Origin: Eggerthellales bacterium
GTDB taxonomy: Bacteria; Actinomycetota; Coriobacteriia; Coriobacteriales; Eggerthellaceae
Length of the DNA stretch: 64,000 nucleotides
NCBI GenBank assembly: GCA_029225085.1
Contig: JAQXVU010000052.1
Location: 62,001-126,000, forward strand
Direction of reading: 5' to 3'
Shown here: in pieces, positions 32,971-41,831 of the stretch
How positions within the stretch are numbered: the first letter of the stretch is position 1
Layout: each line of letters begins with the position of its first letter
Notes under the pieces: generated by a model
Told to the model about the DNA's origin: nothing
The model's input: the letters and a program-made list of their open reading frames with translations, nothing else
Databases searched by the model: none
Program-made: the position numbers and the translations under genes

Positions 32971-33909
32971 GTGAACAGCTTCATCATATGCATCAACGCC
33001 GTGCTGCCCATGTTCTTGCTCATGGCCCTCGGCTATCTCGCGCAGCGCTGCCACCTCATCACCAAGGCCACGGTCCTGAAGATGAACAAGGTGGTCTTCG
33101 CCGTGTTCCTGCCCATCATGATCTTCAACAACCTCTACGTCTCGGACTTCGCCAGCTCCGTGCGCCCCGGCCTCATGGCCTACACCGCCGCAGCCATCCT
33201 GGTGGTCTACGCCGTGAGCACCCTGCTGGTAAGCGTCTTCGTCTCAGAGCGGAGCAAGCAGGGTGTCATGGTACAGGGACTGTTCAGATCTAACTACATG
33301 ATGATCGGCCTGGCCCTGGCGGCGAACTTCCTCGATGCTTCGGGTATGGGTTGCGTCAGCGTCCTCATGGTGGTGGTGATCCCCATCTACAACATCCTGG
33401 CGGTCATCACCCTGGCCTCCCACAACGGCGAGAAGATCTCCTGGGGACGCACCCTGCTGGACATCGTGAAGAACCCCCTCATCATCGGCACGGTGCTGGG
33501 CATGGTCTTCGTGGGACTGGGCATTAAGCTCCCCACACCCCTCGAGTCGGTCATCAGTCAAATCGGTCAGGCCGCAACCCCTCTGGTGCTGTTCCTCTTG
33601 GGAGCCTTCTTCCGCTTCTCGAGCCTTCCCAGCTACGCCCGAGATCTGTTCTGGGTATGCTTGGGACGCCTGGTTGTCGTTCCGGGCCTGGCTCTTGCAG
33701 GCGGCATCGCCTTGGGCTTCGGCAATGTGGAACTGGTCACCCTGGTAGCCATCTTCGGCTCCGCTACCGCCACCGCCTCCTTCCCCATGGCTCAGCAAAT
33801 GGGCGGAGACGCAGAGCTCGCTGGAAACATCGTGGTGGCAACCAGTGCCCTGTGTTCCTTCACCTTGTTCGGCTGGTGCTTCATGCTCATGAGCATGGGG
33901 CTCATCTAG
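32971..33909 (+). CDS. AEC family transporter (auxin efflux carrier-like)
   Basis: A 312-residue, about ten-span membrane protein. It shows the AEC halves: an N-terminal NAVLPMFLLMALGYLAQR and the pore-region pattern NPLIIGTVLGMVFVGLGI in the second half. Bacterial members include malonate and malate/organic-acid carriers, so an organic acid is the likely substrate. It starts at GTG 32971 with a weak purine tract upstream. It is divergent from ilvE and is followed by a hotdog thioesterase 127 bp downstream. A second AEC carrier lies at 57675-58625. Confidence 0.85.
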   Translation: MNSFIICINAVLPMFLLMALGYLAQRCHLITKATVLKMNKVVFAVFLPIMIFNNLYVSDFASSVRPGLMAYTAAAILVVYAVSTLLVSVFVSERSKQGVMVQGLFRSNYMMIGLALAANFLDASGMGCVSVLMVVVIPIYNILAVITLASHNGEKISWGRTLLDIVKNPLIIGTVLGMVFVGLGIKLPTPLESVISQIGQAATPLVLFLLGAFFRFSSLPSYARDLFWVCLGRLVVVPGLALAGGIALGFGNVELVTLVAIFGSATATASFPMAQQMGGDAELAGNIVVATSALCSFTLFGWCFMLMSMGLI

Positions 33910-34036
33910 CGGCCCACGCAGCAGTCGCCTATATGGCAACCAACCGCATATGAAAGCCGTCCCACGCAGAAAGCGTACCCCCGCCACCCAATGCGGCAGC
34001 AACCGCGCATGCTTAAACGATTTCAAAGGAGCAACC

Positions 34037-34525
34037 ATGCGAACCATCAACCCTGAGCACCTCGAGGCCGTGAAGCGTCTTTTGGCCGAAACCCCCTACT
34101 ACTCCCTTTTAGACATGAAGGTAGAGGAGATGGGTCCCGGCACCTGCACAATCTCGGTGAACATCTCCGACAAGCACAAGAATTCCTACGGCGGGTTCTG
34201 CGGCGGCGCCTACGCCTCCCTCCTAGACATGGGCGCCTACTACGCCCTGTACTGCCTCCTCGACGAAGACCAGGGCTACACCACCCTCGACATGAGCACC
34301 CACTTCCTGAAGGCGGTCTCCGAGGGCACGGTGTACTGCAAGGGCACGGTGCTGCGTCAGGGAAAGACCATCTGCCTCTGCGAGTCCCGAGTCTATGACG
34401 CCGAGGAGCACCTGCTGGCAGAATGCACCGCCAAGATGTTCGTCTCCCCCACCGTGCAGCCTATGAGCGCCTCGGTGAGCTTCCTAGAGCCCGGTACGGT
34501 GCTCCCTCCCAAGTTCCTAGACTAA
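34037..34525 (+). CDS. PaaI-family hotdog-fold thioesterase
   Basis: A 162-residue hotdog protein of the PaaI/YdiI type, which hydrolyses acyl- or aroyl-CoA thioesters. The core signature reads NSYGGFCGGAYASLLDMGA, where family members usually have HGGxxxxLxD; the catalytic aspartate is kept but the histidine position is not. The C-terminal strand region is normal. The start at 34037 has AAAGGAG at ideal spacing. It may serve the CoA metabolism of the 2-hydroxyacyl-CoA genes, but nothing in the sequence proves it. Confidence 0.8.
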   Translation: MRTINPEHLEAVKRLLAETPYYSLLDMKVEEMGPGTCTISVNISDKHKNSYGGFCGGAYASLLDMGAYYALYCLLDEDQGYTTLDMSTHFLKAVSEGTVYCKGTVLRQGKTICLCESRVYDAEEHLLAECTAKMFVSPTVQPMSASVSFLEPGTVLPPKFLD

Positions 34526-34561
34526 GCGCTCTGCGAATAGACGCCGTCCGTCCGCAAAGCA

Positions 34562-35425
34562 CTATCCGCGGGCGAAGAACGCGATGATCAGGGAGCCAGG
34601 GCCGGCGTGGGTGCCAATAGTGGTGCCCATCGAAGAAACAGGAACCTCCCCCTCGTAGCCCTCGAACACCTGTGGGCACGCAGCCAGGAAGGCCTGCACC
34701 TGGCCGTCGGTAAGGCCACCATAGGACAAGCCGAAGGGCAAAGAGTAATCGATGCCACCAGCTTCTTCCACATATTTGGCCAGCGCCTTGTAACCGCCCT
34801 TCATGCCGCGGGCGGTGCCATGCATGCCCAGAACACCCTCGCTGATGTTAATGAGGGGCTTCACGGACAGCAGACCGCCAATAGCCGCCACCGCAGGAGA
34901 AATGCGACCACCCTTCTTCAGGTTCTCCATGGTGTCGAGGAGGGCCAAGAACTTCATCTCGCGACGCTTCACCTGCAGCACGTCATAGATCTCCTTGGCG
35001 CTCTTGCCCTCATCGCGCATAGAGATGGCAAGGCGAATCAGCAGCTCCTCGCCAACCGACACGGACTCGGAATCTACCAGGAACACGCGGCTGCGCTCCT
35101 CATCGCTGAGCTGGTCGGCGGCAATCTGAGAGCTCTGGAAGGTACCCGACAGCGCGGAGGCGATAGAGATGGAAACCACCTCATCGCCACGGTCGAGAGC
35201 CTCGCGGAAGGCCTGCTCGAAGGCTACGGGAGTCACCTGGCCGGTCTTGGGGATCTCACCGGTCTCGGCAAGCTTCTGGAAGAACTCTCGATGACCGAGA
35301 GTGATGCCGTCTACATACTCGGCATCGGAAAACAGGACCTTCAGGGGCAAGAAGGTCAGACCCAGCTGGTCAGCCCTCTCCTTGGTGATATCACAAGACG
35401 AATCGACAACGATCTGCACAGCCAC
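34562..35425 (-). CDS. DegV family fatty-acid-binding protein
   Basis: A 287-residue DegV protein (FakB-like fold). The N-terminus IVVDSSCDITKE, the central SGTFQSSQIAA motif (acyl-chain carboxylate contact) and GGYKALAKYVEE are family features. FakB proteins hold fatty acids for phosphorylation by FakA; no fakA kinase is visible nearby. Start is GTG 35425 with AAAGGAG at 7 nt. The promoter carries a perfect 11-bp inverted repeat, so expression is probably regulated. Confidence 0.9.
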   Translation of the reverse strand: MAVQIVVDSSCDITKERADQLGLTFLPLKVLFSDAEYVDGITLGHREFFQKLAETGEIPKTGQVTPVAFEQAFREALDRGDEVVSISIASALSGTFQSSQIAADQLSDEERSRVFLVDSESVSVGEELLIRLAISMRDEGKSAKEIYDVLQVKRREMKFLALLDTMENLKKGGRISPAVAAIGGLLSVKPLINISEGVLGMHGTARGMKGGYKALAKYVEEAGGIDYSLPFGLSYGGLTDGQVQAFLAACPQVFEGYEGEVPVSSMGTTIGTHAGPGSLIIAFFARG

Positions 35426-35456
35426 GACGGCGCTCCTTTATCTAGACAGCGTTTGA

Positions 35457-35493
35457 ATTTACGTTACGAAATAGAATACTCTGTAACGTAAAT
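35457..35493. promoter_or_regulatory. 11-bp perfect inverted repeat in the degV promoter
   Basis: ATTTACGTTAC (35457-35467) and GTAACGTAAAT (35483-35493) are separated by 15 nt that include a TATTCT-type -10 on the minus strand. An operator over the core promoter is likely. The inner GTTAC...GTAAC matches the hyaA/pheA site. Confidence 0.65.
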
Positions 35494-35601
35494 ACGCATA
35501 CAAAAGGTCGCAGTATTTCCACAACCGGAAACAGAACCGAAGACGAGCAAAAAAAAGAAGTAATGGCGCCAAGCCGAAGCGGGGATCCGCTTTTGGGCAT
35601 G

Positions 35602-35627
35602 AAAAAAGCTGCCCGAAGGCAGCTTTT
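35602..35627 (-). terminator. intrinsic terminator of the tRNA-Asp gene
   Basis: On the minus strand AAGCTGCC-TTCG-GGCAGCTT is followed by TTTT, 12 nt after the tRNA 3' end. Confidence 0.9.
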
Positions 35628-35638
35628 CAAATTCAAAC

Positions 35639-35715
<77 letters not shown>

Positions 35716-35731
35716 GTTTGCAGCAACGAGA

Positions 35732-35760
35732 ATATTACAGGACATGCCTGGTAGACGCAA
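35732..35760 (-). promoter_or_regulatory. tRNA-Asp promoter with A/T-rich UP-like element
   Basis: -35 TTGCGT (35760-35755) and -10 TAATAT (35737-35732) are spaced 17 nt, with the start about 10 nt before the tRNA. The A/T palindrome AACTTTTTTTAAAAAGTT at 35761-35778 directly upstream resembles an UP element and may also end the upstream gene. Confidence 0.7.
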
Positions 35761-35821
35761 CAACTTTTTTTAAAAAGTTTTGCACCCGCCAACGCTTCCG
35801 CCAAATCGCGACGGCTCTCCC

Positions 35822-36955
35822 CTATCGAAGCTTACCCAGGGCAGCACCCATAAGGGTCTCTACCGCCTTGCCGGAAGCCTTGGCAACCTTGTCGCCATCG
35901 AGGCCGTTATCGACGAACACCTGCACGATGCCCTTGGCGATGGGCAGAGCGCGGGTAGCGAAGGCCTCGGCAGCAGAGAGCACGTTGTCCTTCACCTCGT
36001 TCAGGTCAGAAGGCAGAGGGAGCTGGCGCTTGCCGGAGGCGATCTCCTTCGTCAGGGTGACGCCCTTGTCGAGCAGGGCCTTCACATCGCCGTTGCCCTC
36101 AAAGTACTCGATGAAGGTGTAGCCCAAGGCCAACGTACCGCCATAGCCAATGCCAGCCTTGGTAAGGGATCCCAGAGCGGGAATGAGAGCCACCAGCTGA
36201 CGGGCAATGCCGCGGAACATGAAGCCGCTGCCAGCTACCGCGATGAGCTCCTTCGCCCGAGACTTGTCGATCTGCTGGCCATAGGCTGCGGCGATCTGCA
36301 GCACCATCTTCGCCTCGTTCAGGGTCATAAGGGGCATATCGGCACCAGGGATGAAGGCGACCAGGCCGATGCCGCCATTCTGCATGGCAGTAGCCTTCAC
36401 CGACTCCGTTGCCAGGGCCTTGCGGAAGAAGGGGAAAGCGTTGGCAAAGGCCAAGCGCTTGTCAGGGTACACATAGGACAGCCACTGCCCCATGGCGTAG
36501 GCCAGAGAGCTCTGCTCGGCCTCGCCGAAGGGCTGGGGCTCATCGGTGGCGGAAACCTTATCAGGGGACACGGCGCTCACCAGATCCGCCTCGTCGATGG
36601 CAAGATCGGACATGCCGGCGATCTTCTGCAGCAGATTCGGGCACAGGGTCACCACCATAGTAGGGAACCCGTCGTCGAGAAGCTGATGGTACAGGGAAGC
36701 GGAGAAGGAGGTGGGGCCAGCCACCACGATGCACAAATCCGCCTTCTTGTCAGGCGCGGGAAGCTTCGAAGAGAAGGTGTCGACGAAAACCTTGGCACCT
36801 TCCTCCTCGGAGGAGAAAACGTTGCACACCATCTCGCGAAGGGCGACATCAGCCGCTTCTTCCATGAAGATATGCATGCGGAAGGAAGCCTTGCGGGACT
36901 TCTCCGTCTCCTCGATAGCGGAAAGAACTGATGAAACGTCTACGGGGATCTTCAT
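35822..36955 (-). CDS. DUF697-like protein with a degenerate N-terminal nucleotide-binding half
   Basis: A 377-residue protein. The C-terminal half contains a YcjF/DUF697-type segment: AAAYGQQIDKSRAKEL, FRGIARQLVALIPALG and GGTLALGYTFIEYF, two hydrophobic helices typical of that domain, which suggests membrane association. In the DUF697 family an Era-like GTPase often precedes this domain. Here the first half has ADLCIVVAGPTSFSASLY and VVTLCPNLL, which look like strands of a G domain, but no GxxxxGK[ST] loop is present. It has a good AAAAGGAG ribosome site. Function unknown. Confidence 0.7.
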   Translation of the reverse strand: MKIPVDVSSVLSAIEETEKSRKASFRMHIFMEEAADVALREMVCNVFSSEEEGAKVFVDTFSSKLPAPDKKADLCIVVAGPTSFSASLYHQLLDDGFPTMVVTLCPNLLQKIAGMSDLAIDEADLVSAVSPDKVSATDEPQPFGEAEQSSLAYAMGQWLSYVYPDKRLAFANAFPFFRKALATESVKATAMQNGGIGLVAFIPGADMPLMTLNEAKMVLQIAAAYGQQIDKSRAKELIAVAGSGFMFRGIARQLVALIPALGSLTKAGIGYGGTLALGYTFIEYFEGNGDVKALLDKGVTLTKEIASGKRQLPLPSDLNEVKDNVLSAAEAFATRALPIAKGIVQVFVDNGLDGDKVAKASGKAVETLMGAALGKLR

Positions 36956-36988
36956 GGGATAGCTCCTTTTCAGAAAGCCAAATACAGG

Positions 36989-38176
36989 CTAGTGACGTCC
37001 ATTATGCGCCCAAACCGAGAGAATCAGGCCCAGACAGACGAAGTTCACCAACATCATAGAGGTTCCGTAGCTCACAAAGGGCAAAGGAATACCCGTGATG
37101 GGCATAAGGCCGCAATCCATGCCGATGTTCTCGAGGACTTGGAAGATCCACATGCCGCAGATGCAAACCACTACCACGGTGCCGAAGAGGTCGTTGCTGT
37201 TCTTGGCGATAGAGAAGCCGTTGAACACTAGAGAGGTATAGAGGCCCAGCAGCACCAAAGCGCCTACGAAGCCGAACTGCTCGGCAAGCACGCAGAACAC
37301 GAAGTCCGTGGCGGATTCAGGCAAGTAGCCCAGAGTAGACTGGGTGGCGTTCAGGAAGCCCTTGCCGAAGAGGCCGCCGGAGCCAATGGCGATCTTAGCT
37401 TGCTGCAGATTGTAGCCATCGCCTGCCAGATCGTAGCTGGGGTCGAGAAACACCAGAAGACGGCTGCGCTGATACTCCTTCAGCAGCACATCGCTGCCCG
37501 TCATCTCATCGAGAATGGGGTCGAGAGTGAACAAGGCTATGATGCCGCCGGCAATGACCGCTAGGGTTATGAGTATGTACTTGGCCCGAGCGCCACCGAT
37601 GATGAGGGCCACGCCGCCAATGAACAGGTAGACCAAGCCCGTGCCCAAGTCGGGCTGGGTGAGAATGCACACGAAGGGAACGGCCATGATGAGCAGGGCC
37701 TTCAGGTACTCGTCCGCCCTGTTCAGATTTCCGCCATAGCGGGATACCACGCAAGCCGCCAAGAGGATGACGGAAACCTTGGCGAACTCACCGGGCTGGA
37801 AGCTTAAGGGGCCCAGCTTGAACCAGGAGCGCGCACCGTTCACTTCCAGACCCACCACCGGCAAAGCCGGCAAGAAGATGAGCACCACGTTCACGATGAG
37901 GAAGAACATGACGTAATCGGACATCTGGTGGTAGTCGATCTTCCAGAAGATGAGCATGAGGAAGATGCCCAGAACAACGCCCATGGCCTGTTTGGGGAAA
38001 CTGTAGTTCGCGTTTCCGTAGGTCGCGGAGAACGACACGATGAGGCCGTAAACAACAAGGACCACGGCGGTGATCAGGAAAGGAAGGTGCACCTTCAGGC
38101 CCGCCTTAGGGGACACCGTACGGGTGCTTTTAGCCCCGGGGGTGCGCAATGAGGATATGGTCTGCATCTCCGCCAT
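36989..38176 (-). CDS. rodA: rod shape-determining glycosyltransferase RodA
   Basis: A 395-residue SEDS-family peptidoglycan polymerase with about ten membrane spans. Family motifs: NGARSWFKLGPLSFQPGEFAK, the LTQPDLGTG segment with the conserved aspartate, GYNLQQAKIAIGSGGLFGKG, LPESATDFVFCVLAEQFG and PFVSYGTS near the end. Its place directly after mreBCD and a PBP2 gene identifies it as RodA rather than FtsW. The start ATG 38176 has AGGTGAT just upstream; a longer frame adds a charged stretch without a ribosome site. RodA makes glycan strands that PBP2 cross-links during cell elongation. Confidence 0.93.
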   Translation of the reverse strand: MAEMQTISSLRTPGAKSTRTVSPKAGLKVHLPFLITAVVLVVYGLIVSFSATYGNANYSFPKQAMGVVLGIFLMLIFWKIDYHQMSDYVMFFLIVNVVLIFLPALPVVGLEVNGARSWFKLGPLSFQPGEFAKVSVILLAACVVSRYGGNLNRADEYLKALLIMAVPFVCILTQPDLGTGLVYLFIGGVALIIGGARAKYILITLAVIAGGIIALFTLDPILDEMTGSDVLLKEYQRSRLLVFLDPSYDLAGDGYNLQQAKIAIGSGGLFGKGFLNATQSTLGYLPESATDFVFCVLAEQFGFVGALVLLGLYTSLVFNGFSIAKNSNDLFGTVVVVCICGMWIFQVLENIGMDCGLMPITGIPLPFVSYGTSMMLVNFVCLGLILSVWAHNGRH

Positions 38177-38212
38177 GTGATCACCTGCCTTTCTTCTGCC
38201 GTCTTTCCGTCT

Positions 38213-38229
38213 GCGGAGCATTGCTCCGC
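38213..38229. other. hairpin between mrdA and rodA
   Basis: GCGGAGC-ATT-GCTCCGC is a perfect palindrome in the 119-nt gap. Without a T-run it is unlikely to terminate; it may act in mRNA processing or stability. Confidence 0.4.
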
Positions 38230-38295
38230 GCTGTCGTCTTTTTATCCGTCGAGCCGCTTTGCCCTATCTGTCAGTGCCGCTTGCCACAACCATCG

Positions 38296-40401
38296 TTAGT
38301 CCTGACGGGCGGTAGAGGTCTTTCCGCCCTTGCCCTTCTCGTACTTCGACGAGACGAAGGACACGTTTCTCTTCAGCTTGCCGTTGCCGGACTTGATGCA
38401 CGCGTTCATGACCTTGGCAGCCACGGGCGCCGCGGAGCTCGAGCCGCCTACGCCTTCCTCGATAATGCAGGCCACCACGTACTTGGGGTCGTCATAGGGG
38501 GCATAGCACGCGAACCAACCATGGTCCGCCTTGTCAGTGAACTCGGCAGTACCGGTCTTGCCCGCCGCATCTACCGAGGGGAAGAGCTTCGCTATCTCGG
38601 CGTTGTCGGTCACCACGCCGCGCAAGGCCTCTCGCACAGTCTTCAGATGATCCTCGCTCACTTGCAGATCCTGCCAGGAGCTCTCAGCGGAAACCACCAT
38701 CTCCTTATTGGAGTTGCGAACCTCCTTCAGAAGACGAGGCTTCATGAGCTTTCCGGTGGCAATGCCGCCATAGGCCACCGCCACCTGCATAGGCGTCACC
38801 AGCACATAGCCCTGGCCAATGGACATGTTGGACATATCGCCAGGCTGCCACGCCGCCTCTTCAGGGGCATCGGCGTAATACTCGGCCTTCCAAGAGGGAG
38901 TGGGGATACGGCCAACCGCTTCCCCGGAAATATCGATGCCCGTCTCGGACTCGAAACCAAACTGCTTCACGTAGTCCTGAATGGCGGTTTCAGAGACCTT
39001 GTTGGAATTGTAGAACTCCTTAGCCACCTCGTAGAAGGCGGTGTCGCAGGAGTTCACGATGGCCCCATAGAAGTCGAGGGTGCCATGGCCTGCTTCCAAC
39101 CAGCATTTCTGGGGATACTCCTCGCCGAAGCCTGTCCAGGTGCCCGTGCACTTCCAACTGCTTCCCTTGGTGATGAAGCCGTTGTCGAGGCCGGCCATGC
39201 CCACGAAGGGCTTAAAGGTGGAAGCCGGCGGATAGGTTCCCGCCAGCGCGCGATTCATGAGGGGATAGTAGCTGTCGTCGGTGTTGAAGGAATCCCACAC
39301 ATCCTGGGAGATGCCGCCCACGAAGGTGCCAGGCAGATAGGTGGGATAGTTTGCCAAGGCCAAGATCTCACCGGTGGTGCAATCCATGGCAACCACGCTG
39401 CCAGCTGCGCCAACTGAGGCGATCTGGTCATGCAGGGCCTCATCGGCTACACACTGCACCGTGGCATCAATGGTCAGATACAGGTCGGAACCGCGGGATG
39501 GGTCGGTCTCGCTGACCACGTCCTTCACGTTGCCCGCGGAGTCTACCACCAGCGTGCGCACACCGTGATCGCCTGCAAGGAGGTCATCGTAGGCGAGCTC
39601 GACACCGCTCTGACCCACGATGTCGCCAGACTGCACGGTTCGTCCCTCGTATTCCCTGTTCAGCTGATCGTCGGTGATGGTTCCCACATAGCCAATCGCA
39701 TGAGCTGCCAAAGCACCGTAGGGATAATTGCGCTGAGTGCGGGAATCGACGCTGACGCCGGGGAAAGCATCAGAATGCTCCACGATGAAGGAGACGTTGC
39801 GCAGAGAGGCCTCGGTCTCGATGGCGCGCTGGCTCTGAGCGCCGCCAGAGGAGTCCTCGATGCGCTGCACCAAGATGTTGAAGGGGATGCCCAGAAGGGC
39901 CGAGAGACGAGCCACGGTGTCATGGTCGTCGGCAACGCTGGGGTCGGCCAGAACCGTCAGCGACGTCCTGTTGTTCACCATGGCGAAGCCGTTGCGGTCA
40001 TAGATGATGCCACGCGGCGCAGGGGTGTAGACCGTGGTGTACAGGTTGTTCTGCGCGTCGCTGCGATAGGAGCTGCCCTCGAGAATCTGCAGGCTCCAGA
40101 GCTTCACTGCCAAGGTGCCGAAAACGCCGCCCGCCAGAAGGGACATGGCCAGAAACCTGCTCTTCAGGCCATCGGACATGCGTCCCGACGAACCGCGGGG
40201 AGACGAGGTGGTGGGAGCGTCCTTCGACAGCATGCCGCTGCCCTTGCTTGCGCTGACCACCGTGTTGATAGATCGAACGCTGGCATGGGCGGCCAACGTA
40301 GGGCCCTCCCCTTTCCTTCCAGCGCGAATGCGGAAGAACACCACCAAGGCAATGGCAATAAGAGCCAGGGTGGCTATGACGGCGATAATGGCTTCAAGCA
40401 T
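38296..40401 (-). CDS. mrdA: penicillin-binding protein 2 (elongasome transpeptidase) with extra N-terminal span
   Basis: A 701-residue class B PBP. The transpeptidase motifs are STFK (near residue 394), SCD (near 450) and KTGT (near 614); the dimerisation region contains PAPRGIIYDRNG. An N-terminal extension carries a first hydrophobic span (residues 4-23) and a Ser/Arg-rich cytosolic linker. The usual PBP2 anchor follows at about residues 84-108. The positive-inside rule fits N-out, loop-in, catalytic domain out. The ATG at 40401 has AGGTGG overlapping the mreD stop, supporting the long form. It cross-links peptidoglycan with RodA in the Mre complex. Confidence 0.93.
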   Translation of the reverse strand: MLEAIIAVIATLALIAIALVVFFRIRAGRKGEGPTLAAHASVRSINTVVSASKGSGMLSKDAPTTSSPRGSSGRMSDGLKSRFLAMSLLAGGVFGTLAVKLWSLQILEGSSYRSDAQNNLYTTVYTPAPRGIIYDRNGFAMVNNRTSLTVLADPSVADDHDTVARLSALLGIPFNILVQRIEDSSGGAQSQRAIETEASLRNVSFIVEHSDAFPGVSVDSRTQRNYPYGALAAHAIGYVGTITDDQLNREYEGRTVQSGDIVGQSGVELAYDDLLAGDHGVRTLVVDSAGNVKDVVSETDPSRGSDLYLTIDATVQCVADEALHDQIASVGAAGSVVAMDCTTGEILALANYPTYLPGTFVGGISQDVWDSFNTDDSYYPLMNRALAGTYPPASTFKPFVGMAGLDNGFITKGSSWKCTGTWTGFGEEYPQKCWLEAGHGTLDFYGAIVNSCDTAFYEVAKEFYNSNKVSETAIQDYVKQFGFESETGIDISGEAVGRIPTPSWKAEYYADAPEEAAWQPGDMSNMSIGQGYVLVTPMQVAVAYGGIATGKLMKPRLLKEVRNSNKEMVVSAESSWQDLQVSEDHLKTVREALRGVVTDNAEIAKLFPSVDAAGKTGTAEFTDKADHGWFACYAPYDDPKYVVACIIEEGVGGSSSAAPVAAKVMNACIKSGNGKLKRNVSFVSSKYEKGKGGKTSTARQD

Positions 40402-40412
40402 CGGCGAGCCAC

Positions 40413-40937
40413 CTAGAACCGCAGGTTGGGCATGGTGGAAATGGTGGGGCCGCTATGATGGGCGCCCAAAATCTTGTTGCCCACCACGAACCAGATGATC
40501 GACAAAAGGGCATCGTACACAGCGCAGGGAAGCGTGTAGAAGACGAGGCCCGCAGGAAGCTGCAGGAGTCCGGCACCGGAAAGGAAGAAGGAGTACGCCA
40601 ACAGAACCAGCAGGGAGAAACCTGCCAAGATAGCGAAGGCGGAAACCGGATTGTCGCTGCCGATGGCCTCGGCGACAAAGCGCATGAAGAACGAGGAAAG
40701 AAGGAGGCACAGGGCCATGGTGCCCACGACGCCCGAGCCCATGAGGTCGGACAGCATTCCCATGACGAAGGCGAGGACGTAATGGTTCTGCAGCGGCCTG
40801 ATGAGGCACACCACGAGCACGAAGCTCACCAGGAAGTCCGGCATGACGCCCATGATCTGAATGTTAGGGGCGATGATCAGCTGCAAGGCAACCGCCACAA
40901 GGGCCATGATGCCAATGAGCTTGGAGTCTTGTTCCAC
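40413..40937 (-). CDS. mreD: rod shape-determining protein MreD
   Basis: A 174-residue polytopic membrane protein with about five spans, between mreC and mrdA. MreD sequences diverge widely; the call rests on length, hydrophobicity, the PDFLVSFVLVVCLIRP and GMLSDLMGSGVVGTMAL segments typical of the family, and gene order. It links MreC and PBP2/RodA in the elongasome. Its stop codon overlaps the ribosome site of mrdA, so the two are translationally coupled. Confidence 0.88.
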   Translation of the reverse strand: MEQDSKLIGIMALVAVALQLIIAPNIQIMGVMPDFLVSFVLVVCLIRPLQNHYVLAFVMGMLSDLMGSGVVGTMALCLLLSSFFMRFVAEAIGSDNPVSAFAILAGFSLLVLLAYSFFLSGAGLLQLPAGLVFYTLPCAVYDALLSIIWFVVGNKILGAHHSGPTISTMPNLRF

Positions 40938-40949
40938 GATATCGCCTCC

Positions 40950-41828
40950 TTATCCCTGATTGCTCGAGGTATCGTCATCTGATTTACCTGCGTCATTGGA
41001 AAAGACCACCATGACCTCTTCCATAACTTGGGCAGCATCATTGGGAGCCACCACAATGGTGCGCTCAGTGGTGTCAGCACCCTGATCGACGCGAACAACC
41101 GTGCCAACCATGAGGCCCGCATAGTAGCTTCCTCCCAAACCGGAGGTCACCACCACGTCGCCGACCTTCACCGACACATCGGAGCTGACATCCTCGAGGT
41201 ACAGCAAGCCCTCGAGGCTACCGCGAACCACGCCCTGAGCGCGGCTCGATTGAATCTTCACCGCAGCACCGCTATTAGGGTCCTGCAGCAGACGAACATC
41301 GCAGGAATAGGAGCTCACTCGCTGAACCTGACCGACCACGCCGGAGCTTCCCATTACGGGCATGCCTGCCTCAATGCCGTCGGCAGAGCCCTTGTCGAGG
41401 GTGATCATCCTGTTCCACGCATCAGTAGACTGACCGATGACACGGCAGGTCAGAGTGTCGAGGCTATAGGTATCCTTGATCTTCTGCAGCTCCTCGAGGC
41501 GCTGGGCTTCCTGTCGGTACTCCTCGAGGTTAGAGACCATCTCGCGCAGTTCCTGGTTCTGCTTCTTCAGCTCGGAGATGGTGTCTGCGTCGGCGCCGAT
41601 ATCATCGACGCTGCTCATGATGCCGTTGCCCAAGGAGCCAACCGCAGAGCCGGCCATCTTCAGAGGAGAGACCAAGCCGGAAACGGTGCGCTGCATGCTG
41701 TGAAGGCCGCCGTCCTCCCCCTCGTTGGAGTACAAGGACATGCAGCCGATGGATACCACCAGAAATACAATCAGCAGCACATGGCTGCCGATTGCAGGAC
41801 CTTTATTTTTAGAACCGAACTGGGCCAT
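40950..41828 (-). CDS. mreC: rod shape-determining protein MreC
   Basis: A 292-residue bitopic membrane protein. One N-terminal span (HVLLIVFLVVSIGCMSLY) is followed by a coiled coil (ISELKKQNQELREMVSNLE) and the two beta-barrel domains of MreC (SGVVGQVQRVSSYSCDVRLL and KVGDVVVTSGLGG). It acts outside the cytoplasm, organising PBP2. It follows mreB by only 3 nt and precedes mreD by 12 nt. The C-terminal tail is Asp/Ser-rich and presumably disordered. Confidence 0.94.
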   Translation of the reverse strand: MAQFGSKNKGPAIGSHVLLIVFLVVSIGCMSLYSNEGEDGGLHSMQRTVSGLVSPLKMAGSAVGSLGNGIMSSVDDIGADADTISELKKQNQELREMVSNLEEYRQEAQRLEELQKIKDTYSLDTLTCRVIGQSTDAWNRMITLDKGSADGIEAGMPVMGSSGVVGQVQRVSSYSCDVRLLQDPNSGAAVKIQSSRAQGVVRGSLEGLLYLEDVSSDVSVKVGDVVVTSGLGGSYYAGLMVGTVVRVDQGADTTERTIVVAPNDAAQVMEEVMVVFSNDAGKSDDDTSSNQG

Positions 41829-41831
41829 ACA

